Source: JAQBDA01 sp041301185
GTDB lineage: Bacteria > Chloroflexota > Anaerolineae > Anaerolineales > UBA4823
Reading direction: 5' to 3'
NCBI GenBank assembly: GCA_041301185.1
Contig: JBFYSV010000004.1
Coordinates: 1-19,168, forward strand
Length of the DNA: 19,168 nt
Part shown: in pieces, positions 13,771 to 19,168 of the stretch
Layout of the letters: every line of letters starts with the position of its first letter
How positions within the stretch are numbered: position 1 is the first letter of the stretch
Program-made: the position numbers and the translations under genes
Notes under the pieces: model-generated
The model's database searches: none
What the model was told of the DNA's origin: nothing
What the model saw: the letters and a program-made list of their open reading frames with translations, nothing else

Positions 13771-15285
13771 ATGAAGAAAACCTGGCTCGCCCTGACGATC
13801 GTGGGGTTGTGCCTGGGTCTTGCCGCTTGCCAAACAGCCCAGACCCCTGCGCCGCCCACTCCTATCCCGCCCACAAATACCCCTCTGCCGCCAACTGCCA
13901 CCCCGCTGCCGCCGACGCCGACGGCAGAGCCTACCGCAGCGCCAACCGAAACGCCCACCGAGGTTCCCGAGCCCGTCCTGGAGCTGATCGGCCCAGACGG
14001 CGCGCTGTCCTTAACCCTGGAAGACTTGATGGCGTTGCCGGCGGTGGAAGGGCAGGCGGGAATCAAATCCAGCACCGGCGCCATTACCTTGCCGGTCCCA
14101 TTCAAAGGCGTGCTGCTGACCGACCTGGTCAGCCAGATTGGCAGCCTGGATGAAGGCATGGGGGTGAACATCGTTGCTGAGGATGGATATGCGATCTCCT
14201 ACTCATTCGACCAGATCACCAACGGTAATTTCATTGCCTACTCGCCGGCAACCGGAGAGGAAATCCAGCTGGATGAGCAGCTCCAGGTGGTGATTGCTTA
14301 TGAGAATGATGGCCAGCCATTGCCCAAAGAAAGCGATGGCACCCTGCGGGTGGTGATCATCAGCTCCGAGCCAAACCAGGTCACCGATGGGCACTGGTCA
14401 GTGAAGTGGGTCAACAAGATCGAGCTGATGTCTATGTTGGCGGATTGGGAGCTGAGTCTGACCGGCAATATCACCGGCACGATTGACCGGGCGAGCTTCG
14501 AGTCGTGCAGCGCGCCGCAGTGCCACCAGGCAGTCTGGACCGATGATAAGGCCCAGGAATGGACCGGCGTGCCGCTCTATCTGTTGCTGGGCTACGTGGA
14601 TGATGAGATCAAGCATGACGGCCCGGCCTTCAACGATGCCCTGGCGGAGGCCGCCTACCTGTTTGACGTGATCGCAGCCGATGGGTTCAGCATCAGCATG
14701 GATAGCGCCCGGGTCGCCCGCAATAACGATTACGTGGTAGCCTCCCTGGTGAACGGCAACCCGCTTCCCGAGGAGTATTTCCCGCTGCGCCTGGTTGGCT
14801 CACAGCTGAGCAAAAAGGAATCGGTGGCTGCTATCAGCGAGATTGTGCTCAATCTGGATGGCGTGCCATTCACGCCCGCCCCAACCCAGGCCCCGGCTGC
14901 AACCCCAGCTCCACCGCCCGCTATGGGCGATGCCGACCTGCTGATCACCGGGATGGTGGAAAATGAAATCGCCCTGACTGAAGCCGGATTGAGGGAGCTG
15001 GAGGTGGTGCAGATCACTGCAGAGCACCCCAAGAAAGGTAATCAGGATTACGAGGGTGTCCGGCTGAGCCTGCTGCTGGAGCAAGCAGTGGTCAAAGACG
15101 GCGCCGCTAAACTGATCCTGACCGCCGGAGATGGTTATAGCGCAGAAGTCGCCCTGGCGGATGCGCAAGCCTGCGCGGATTGCATGGTGTCTTTCACGGA
15201 TACACCCGGCGAGCTGTTCCTGGTGATGCCGGGTTTGCCCAGCAATGCCTGGATCAAGGACATTGTCCAGATCGAAGTCCAGTAA
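13771..15285 (+). CDS. Lipoprotein with three molybdopterin-binding-domain-like repeats
   Basis: 504 residues. The signal peptide ends in lipobox LAAC (Cys20), and a Pro/Thr linker runs to about 66. Three divergent repeats follow (about 68-219, 226-361, 388-504), separated by a second Pro/Ala linker (368-385). Each carries the aromatic-x-GV-x-L-x-x-LL ... DG[YF] signature of the sulfite-oxidase-type molybdopterin-binding fold: FKGVLLTDLV/EDGY, WTGVPLYLLL/ADGF, YEGVRLSLLL/GDGY. The cofactor-ligating Cys of true sulfite oxidases is not apparent, so cofactor binding is doubtful. Repeat 2 has Cys246 and Cys251, and repeat 3 has a Cys468-x-x-Cys471 pair. GGAG 6 nt before the ATG at 13771 selects this start over the ATG at 13765. 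It heads the block with the WtpA/WtpB-type genes, so a role in surface handling of molybdate, tungstate or a Mo/W cofactor is an attractive but unproven idea. Confidence 0.82.
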   Translation: MKKTWLALTIVGLCLGLAACQTAQTPAPPTPIPPTNTPLPPTATPLPPTPTAEPTAAPTETPTEVPEPVLELIGPDGALSLTLEDLMALPAVEGQAGIKSSTGAITLPVPFKGVLLTDLVSQIGSLDEGMGVNIVAEDGYAISYSFDQITNGNFIAYSPATGEEIQLDEQLQVVIAYENDGQPLPKESDGTLRVVIISSEPNQVTDGHWSVKWVNKIELMSMLADWELSLTGNITGTIDRASFESCSAPQCHQAVWTDDKAQEWTGVPLYLLLGYVDDEIKHDGPAFNDALAEAAYLFDVIAADGFSISMDSARVARNNDYVVASLVNGNPLPEEYFPLRLVGSQLSKKESVAAISEIVLNLDGVPFTPAPTQAPAATPAPPPAMGDADLLITGMVENEIALTEAGLRELEVVQITAEHPKKGNQDYEGVRLSLLLEQAVVKDGAAKLILTAGDGYSAEVALADAQACADCMVSFTDTPGELFLVMPGLPSNAWIKDIVQIEVQ

Positions 15286-15299
15286 GCTTGGATTCAGAG

Positions 15300-15329
15300 T
15301 ACCGGGTAGTCAGGATTCAGCGCCCGGTA
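15300..15329. repeat. 7-bp inverted repeat TACCGGG/CCCGGTA
   Basis: The arms at 15300-15306 and 15323-15329 enclose 16 nt, directly after the lipoprotein stop codon. GGATTCAG occurs just before the left arm (about 15290) and again inside the loop (about 15313). No T-run follows. It is probably a weak 3' hairpin or a repeat remnant. Confidence 0.4.
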
Positions 15330-15343
15330 TTCAATTAAATGCT

Positions 15344-15384
15344 GCCCTTATCTTCCCCGCATCACGGGCGGGGAAGATAAGGGC
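15344..15384. repeat. Perfect 17-bp-arm hairpin between lipoprotein and wtpA genes
   Basis: GCCCTTATCTTCCCCGC (15344-15360) and its exact reverse complement (15368-15384) enclose a 7-nt loop. No T-run follows. It could stop or slow polymerase, protect the upstream mRNA 3' end, or reduce expression of the transporter genes relative to the lipoprotein. It may also be a mobile palindrome. Confidence 0.7.
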
Positions 15385-15454
15385 CAGCTGGTGTATCAAC
15401 AGGTATTGCTTGTTCTTGGCTTTGGGTGTATGCAATTCTCCCGGTGGGAGAGAC

Positions 15455-15480
15455 ATTCGTGCATTCGTGGAGTATTCGTG
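15455..15480 (+). repeat. ATTCGTG iterated repeat in the wtpA leader region
   Basis: ATTCGTG occurs at 15455-15461, 15463-15469 and 15474-15480. Preceded by a 6-bp hairpin TCTCCC-GGT-GGGAGA (15437-15451). I recall TTCGTGnATTCGTGG strings as dispersed intergenic repeats in many bacteria (memory only). A -10-like TAGAAT (15498-15503) follows, 20 nt before the wtpA ATG. Confidence 0.5.
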
Positions 15481-15523
15481 GATGGCTAATCCCAGGTTAG
15501 AATACCCGAACCCTCACTATCTT

Positions 15524-16657
15524 ATGAAAAATTGGATCGTTCACCTATGCCTGGCGGCAATCCTGCTGGCAGGGTGTGCTTCCCAGGCTGTGCCAACCCA
15601 AACCGCACTGCCAGAAGCAACCCCGGCGCCATCCCCCTTGCCGTCCCCCTCCCCGACCGGTCCGCCAACACCGCTGGTGGTTTTCTGCGCCGGGAGCCTG
15701 ATCCAGCCGTTTGCCGACCTGGAGAAAGCCTTCGAGAGCAAGTACCCGCAGATCGATGTGCGTAACGAGTGCCACGGCAGCATCCAGGTGATCCGCCATG
15801 TGACCGAGCTGCACGAGCTGATCGATGTGGTTGCCACGGCAGACGCCGCCCTGATCCCCATGCTGATGTACCAGACCACCAACCCCGAGACAGGTTTGCC
15901 CTACGCAAACTGGCATATCCGCTTTGCGAGCAACCGCCTGGGGCTGGCGTACACCGAACAAAGCCAGCTGGCCGAAACGATCAACGCCGAGAATTGGGCG
16001 CAGGTGCTGGCTGATCCGAGGTTAAGAGTCGGGCTGGCAGACCCGCGCTTCGATGCTGCCGGATACCGTGGCTTGATGGCTTTCGCCTTAGCCCAGTATG
16101 CTACCGGAAATTATCGCCTCTTCATCGATATGTTCAATGGTCAGTTCACCCAGCCGATCACGATTTTTATCGACGATGAGGAAACCCGGATCGATGTGCC
16201 GGAAATCCTGGAGACGACGCCGGATGCGCATATCTTGTTGCGCGGCGCCAGTATCCAGCTGATCGCCCTGCTTGAATCTGGCGACCTGGATTACGCCTTC
16301 GAATACGAGAGCGTGATCCGGCAGCATGGATTAAAGCTGCTGAGCCTGCCGGATGAGGTGAACCTGGGAGTGGAAGATTTAAATGACTTCTACCAGCAGG
16401 TGCTGGTCAACCTGGACTTCCAGCGCTTCTCGACCATCCAGCCAGAGTTTCGCGGCGAGCAGATCGGGTACGGCATTACCATCCCGAGCAACGCACCCCA
16501 TCCTGAGTCCGCCGAGCTATTTATCGAATTCTTGCTCAGTCCAGAAGGCCGGGCGATTATGGATGCCAACTTTCACCCGGTCTTCCCCTCGCCGGACGTG
16601 GACGGTTGCGAGAACATCCCCCCAAGCCTGGCAGGGCTGTGCCAGGCGGGAAATTGA
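15524..16657 (+). CDS. wtpA: Tungstate/molybdate ABC transporter substrate-binding lipoprotein (WtpA-like)
   Basis: 377 residues. Lipobox LAGC (Cys18) is followed by a Pro/Ser linker to about 48, then an extracellular solute-binding domain. WtpA-type signatures: VVFCAGSLIQPFADLEKAFE with oxyanion-binding Ser, the DVVATADAALIPMLM strand-loop, HIRFASNRLGLAYTEQS, INAENWAQVL, GLADPRFDAAGYRGLMAF, DYAFEYESVIRQHGLKLLSLPDEVNLG, and IPSNAPHPESAELFIEFLLSPEGRAIM. The family captures tungstate and molybdate as free oxyanions and hands them to the permease; sequence cannot separate the two ligands. The frame is open upstream to 15245, but the signal peptide fixes the ATG at 15524; no Shine-Dalgarno is clear. 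The permease gene begins at its stop codon, indicating translational coupling. Confidence 0.88.
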   Translation: MKNWIVHLCLAAILLAGCASQAVPTQTALPEATPAPSPLPSPSPTGPPTPLVVFCAGSLIQPFADLEKAFESKYPQIDVRNECHGSIQVIRHVTELHELIDVVATADAALIPMLMYQTTNPETGLPYANWHIRFASNRLGLAYTEQSQLAETINAENWAQVLADPRLRVGLADPRFDAAGYRGLMAFALAQYATGNYRLFIDMFNGQFTQPITIFIDDEETRIDVPEILETTPDAHILLRGASIQLIALLESGDLDYAFEYESVIRQHGLKLLSLPDEVNLGVEDLNDFYQQVLVNLDFQRFSTIQPEFRGEQIGYGITIPSNAPHPESAELFIEFLLSPEGRAIMDANFHPVFPSPDVDGCENIPPSLAGLCQAGN

Positions 16658-16659
16658 GC

Positions 16660-17448
16660 GTGGCGCGCCGTTGGAAACTATTTGACCTGGTGTTCGGGGT
16701 TGCGTCAGCCGGGCTGGTGTTGTTCCTGGTCGCGCCCATCGTCAGCATCGTGCTGGGCACGCCGCCGGTCGAGTTCTGGCGCACGCTTTTTGATAGCGAG
16801 GTCGTTCGTTCCTTGTGGCTTACCTTCGCTGCCTCGCTAATCGCCGTCGCGCTGGTCTCCCTGGGGGGGATCCCGCTGGCGTACCTGCTGGCGCGGCGGG
16901 AGTTCCCCGGGAAGCGCCTGGTGCAATCCTTGATCAACCTGCCGATCATCATCCCGCATACCGCGGCGGGGGTGGCGCTATTGATGGTTTTCGGGCGGCG
17001 TGGCATGTTCGGGGAGGCGCTGGCCCCGCTGGGGCTGGTCTTCACCGATAGCCTGGCGGGCATCGTGGTTGCGATGGCGTTCGTCAGCCTGCCCTATCTG
17101 GTGAATATGAGCCAGGAAGCGTTTGCCATGGTGGACGAGGAGCTGGAGCTGGTGGCGCTGACCGATGGTGCCAGCCCCTGGCAGTCTTTCTTATATGTCA
17201 GCCTGCCGCTGGCGTGGAGGGGGGTGACGGGCGGGGCGCTGATGATGTGGGCGAGGGGGGTGAGCGAGTTTGGGGCGGTGGTCATCCTGGCGTACCACCC
17301 CAAGATTGTGCCGGTGCTGGTCTACGAGCGCTTTGCCGGGTTCGGACTGGCAGCAGCCCAGCCGGTGGCGATGCTGCTGGTGCTCATCGCCATGGTGGTA
17401 TTTGGGCTGCTCAGCTTTGCGCTTTTGCCCAACAGAAAAAAACATTGA
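16660..17448 (+). CDS. wtpB: Tungstate/molybdate ABC transporter permease (WtpB/ModB-like)
   Basis: 262 residues, about six TM helices. The permease coupling loop (EAA-type) is ELVALTDGASPWQSFLYVSLPLAWRG, followed by GALMMWARGVSEFGAVVILAY, which is characteristic of molybdate/tungstate/sulfate permeases. Early segments RSLWLTFAASLIAVALVSLGGIPLAYLLARREF and INLPIIIPHTAAGVALLMVFG also match. The GTG at 16660, 9 nt after AGGCGGG, is the best start. A TTG at 16654 overlapping the wtpA TGA is the alternative, and the frame's ATG/GTG near 16606 would overlap wtpA by 52 bp. An ATP-binding subunit is required for function, but none is encoded before the convergent gene at 17640. Confidence 0.88.
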   Translation: MARRWKLFDLVFGVASAGLVLFLVAPIVSIVLGTPPVEFWRTLFDSEVVRSLWLTFAASLIAVALVSLGGIPLAYLLARREFPGKRLVQSLINLPIIIPHTAAGVALLMVFGRRGMFGEALAPLGLVFTDSLAGIVVAMAFVSLPYLVNMSQEAFAMVDEELELVALTDGASPWQSFLYVSLPLAWRGVTGGALMMWARGVSEFGAVVILAYHPKIVPVLVYERFAGFGLAAAQPVAMLLVLIAMVVFGLLSFALLPNRKKH

Positions 17449-17458
17449 CCAGAAGACC

Positions 17459-17624
17459 CTAAAAGTCTCCAAGACTTTGGTTGGGTAACAATTCTAATTG
17501 GGCTGATAGGATCTCACCACCAAGACACCAAGGCATGCTGGAAATCACCTAAAAACTTGGTGTCTTTGCGCCTTGGTGGTAGAAAAGATTAAGTTCTTCA
17601 ATCAATCAGCTCCAAAACTTTTAG
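17459..17624. repeat. Nested foldback element with CACCACCAAG...CTTGGTGGT core
   Basis: The inner arms read CTCACCACCAAGACACCAAG (from 17513) and CTTGGTGTCTTTGCGCCTTG (from 17556, continuing GTGGT to 17580). Outer pairs are GCTGAT/ATCAGC (17502-17507, 17605-17610) and CTAAAAGT/ACTTTTAG (17459-17466, 17617-17624). A small hairpin AAAGTCT-CCA-AGACTTT sits at 17462-17478. The CTTGGTGTCTTTGCGCCTTGGTGG string is one I recall from many unrelated bacterial genomes (memory only). The element fills the gap between the convergent wtpB and aminopeptidase genes and has no coding potential. Confidence 0.7.
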
Positions 17625-17639
17625 AGTCAATCGGTTAGC

Positions 17640-18878
17640 CTAAAACGCCCACTCGCCGGAGCGCATCACGGGTTCTCGCGTGCCGCCCGGCAGGATGCCG
17701 TCGATATCCATCTCTCCGGAGCCGATCATGAAATCGACATGGTTCAGGCTGGAGTTGCCGCCCCGGGCAGCGTACTCTTCTTCGCTGATGGTCTCGCCAT
17801 CCTGGGTGCAGTAGTTGATCCCGCCGCCCAGGGCGATATGGCAGGCGGCGTTTTCGTCCAACAGGGTGTTGAAGAACAGGATGCCTGACTGGGCAACCGG
17901 CGAGCTGTGCGGCACCAGGGCCGCCTCGCCCAGGCTGGTCATGCCCTCGTCCATTGCCAGCATTTTATCCAGCACTTCTTGGCCGCGCTTAGCCTGGGCG
18001 CTGGTCACCCGCCCGTCCTTAAAGGTCAGGCTGAAGCCCTCGATCAGGTTGCCGTTGTAGTTGAGCGGCATGCTGGCGCTGACCACCCCATCGATCCGCT
18101 GGCGGTGGGGCAGGGTGAACACCTCTTCGGTGGGCAGGTTGGCGGTGAAGGGCGTGCCAGAAGTGGTGATGGTGCTGCCGGCGTGCCAGATGTGCTGCTC
18201 CGCCAGCCCCAGGGTCAGGTCGGTGCCGGGGGCGGTGTAGTGCAGGGCGTGGTACTGCTTGCGGGTCAGGTAAGCCGCCCGCCTTTGCAGGTCGGCGATG
18301 TGCTGCTGCCAGGCTGCCACCGGGTCGGGCTGGTCGATGCGGCAGACGCGGAAGATGCTCTCCCAGAGCTGCTCGGCGCTCTCATCCGGACCGGCTTGCG
18401 GAAAGACGGCTTTCGCCCAGGGCAGGGTGGGGTAGCTGACCACCGCCCAGTTGAAGCCGCTGCGGTCCAGCAGGTCGTAGACCGGTTTAAGGTGGGTCAG
18501 GGCGGTCTTGCGGGCGGTGGCGATGGGCTCGGGATTCTGGTCTTTGAAAATATCTGGGTCGTCGCCGGTGATGGAAAGGTATGCCCCATCTTCTCGCAGG
18601 TGCTGGATGATGCCTTCGGCGCGGTAGATGGGATACTCCGTGAACGAGTCTGCCGGGGCGTGCTGGTAGCGCACCAGCTCGAGCTGCTCGTCGCGCCACA
18701 GCATGTCCACGTAGCGGCAGCCGATCTGGTAGGCGATGGCGGCGATCTGGTGCACCAGCGGGGCAGCCTGCAAGGGGGCGTTGATGAACAGCCATTGCCC
18801 GGGCTGCAGGTTCAAGCCGACCCGGGCGATGATGTCGGCGTAGCGATTTAATTTTTGGTCAAAATCGGGGATGGGCAT
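17640..18878 (-). CDS. M29-family aminopeptidase (AmpS/thermophilic metalloprotease type)
   Basis: 412 residues, the usual M29 length. The N-terminal half (QKLNRYADIIARVGLNLQ, AIAYQIGCRYVDMLWRDEQL) is the substrate-side domain. The C-terminal half carries the candidate ligands for the two co-catalytic metals: NLPTEEVFTLP, SLGEAALVPHSS, the FFNTLLDENAACHIALGGG loop with its His, and the terminal HVDFMIGS His/Asp pair. It removes N-terminal residues from peptides in the cytosol; there is no signal peptide. The frame opens to 19016, but the ATG at 18878 follows AGGAG (18888-18892) with a 9-nt spacer and matches the family N-terminus. An extended -10 lies at 18922-18930. It converges on wtpB. Confidence 0.92.
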   Translation of the reverse strand: MPIPDFDQKLNRYADIIARVGLNLQPGQWLFINAPLQAAPLVHQIAAIAYQIGCRYVDMLWRDEQLELVRYQHAPADSFTEYPIYRAEGIIQHLREDGAYLSITGDDPDIFKDQNPEPIATARKTALTHLKPVYDLLDRSGFNWAVVSYPTLPWAKAVFPQAGPDESAEQLWESIFRVCRIDQPDPVAAWQQHIADLQRRAAYLTRKQYHALHYTAPGTDLTLGLAEQHIWHAGSTITTSGTPFTANLPTEEVFTLPHRQRIDGVVSASMPLNYNGNLIEGFSLTFKDGRVTSAQAKRGQEVLDKMLAMDEGMTSLGEAALVPHSSPVAQSGILFFNTLLDENAACHIALGGGINYCTQDGETISEEEYAARGGNSSLNHVDFMIGSGEMDIDGILPGGTREPVMRSGEWAF

Positions 18879-18921
18879 GGGGAATGGCTCCTGACATTTA
18901 GGACGGTTTACAATTTTGTTT

Positions 18922-18930
18922 ATTTTAGCA
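18922..18930 (-). promoter_or_regulatory. Extended -10 promoter element for the M29 aminopeptidase gene
   Basis: On the minus strand this reads TGCTAAAAT, 43 nt upstream of the ATG at 18878. It gives a leader of about 36 nt that contains the AGGAG site. The region 17 bp upstream (ATAGCA) is a poor -35. Confidence 0.4.
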
Positions 18931-19052
18931 CGATTGGTTCGGTTGCTATTTATTGGGTTATACTTGCAGAAATCCAGGCGTCGCTGCCGTGCGTATCGTT
19001 GATTGGTAATACCCATTCTTGGTTGTGCTTCGTATTGTTAGTGGGTCTGCCC

Positions 19053-19168
19053 ATGATCAAACCTCCATCGCAAAGAAAAATCCCTGGCGGGCAGATTCCT
19101 GCCAGCACCTTGATCGTTTTGGGCGTATATTTCGTTCTGGTGGCAGCAGCTTGCTCCGGGGGGGAGGC
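19053..19168 (+). CDS. Lipoprotein N-terminus, partial (runs off window)
   Basis: 38 codons are visible from the ATG at 19053. A basic/proline-containing n-region (MIKPPSQRKIPGGQ) leads into a hydrophobic stretch (TLIVLGVYFVLVAA) and a lipobox ending Cys34 (AAAC-SGGE). The frame is open to the window edge, so the mature protein is unknown. An in-frame GTG at 19041 is an alternative start, and no Shine-Dalgarno is clear before either. It is divergent from the aminopeptidase gene, with a 174-bp intergenic region. Confidence 0.6.
   Translation, partial: MIKPPSQRKIPGGQIPASTLIVLGVYFVLVAAACSGGE

Noticed and set aside
15455..15480. CRISPR-like array from the ATTCGTG repeats
   Set aside because: Units are 7 bp with 1- and 4-bp spacing; there are no 20-40 bp spacers and no cas genes.
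15244..15523. Upstream extension of the wtpA frame to 15245
   Set aside because: It overlaps the previous gene's end and the intergenic hairpins; the lipoprotein signal peptide starts at 15524.
17907..18851. 314-residue plus-strand open frame
   Set aside because: It is antisense to the M29 aminopeptidase, has low-complexity Gly/Val/Gln composition and no family features.

Overview
The window looks like a chromosomal segment of an uncultured Chloroflexota bacterium, most likely Anaerolineae or a relative. This is an inference from gene content and protein style, not from a marker gene. The clues are lipoproteins with long Pro/Thr linkers after the lipobox, a 7TM-PAS-multiGAF-GGDEF sensor, a WtpA/WtpB-type oxyanion transporter, an M29 aminopeptidase, and a secreted metalloprotease ending in an FLPL-K type tail. 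I saw no rRNA, tRNA, CRISPR array, transposase or phage gene.

Layout. 1-530 (-) is the N-terminal part of a HAD-like hydrolase, cut by the window edge. 810-1346 (+) is a small lipoprotein with a fibronectin-III-like domain. 1430-3478 (+) is a secreted choice-of-anchor-L / metzincin metalloprotease, followed by a good intrinsic terminator. 3670-4644 (+) is a short-chain dehydrogenase. 4745-5428 (-) is an AIM24-family protein. 5649-6146 (+) is a Nudix hydrolase. 6365-6850 (-) is an ASCH-domain protein and 6886-7404 (-) a DinB/ClbS-type four-helix protein. 7449-7829 (-) is a decayed GIY-YIG nuclease gene that runs into a dispersed repeat. 7923-12059 (+) is a 1378-residue membrane diguanylate cyclase. 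12113-13135 (+) is a membrane coiled-coil protein. 13224-13646 (-) is a GNAT acetyltransferase.

13771-17448 (+) is the most coherent functional block. It holds a lipoprotein built from three molybdopterin-binding-domain-like repeats, then a WtpA-type tungstate/molybdate binding lipoprotein, then its WtpB/ModB-type permease. The ATPase gene is not here. 17640-18878 (-) is an M29 aminopeptidase, and a truncated lipoprotein gene starts at 19053 (+).

Two non-coding themes run through the window. First, all four gaps between convergent genes carry palindromes or inverted repeats of different sequence (4701-4729, 6151-6350, 13148-13215, 17459-17624), and several other gaps carry related hairpins. 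Some match strings I recall as dispersed repeats in unrelated bacteria. Second, several promoters look like extended -10 elements (TGnTAnAAT) without a good -35. Two of these lie only 10-11 nt from the start codon, which suggests nearly leaderless transcripts.
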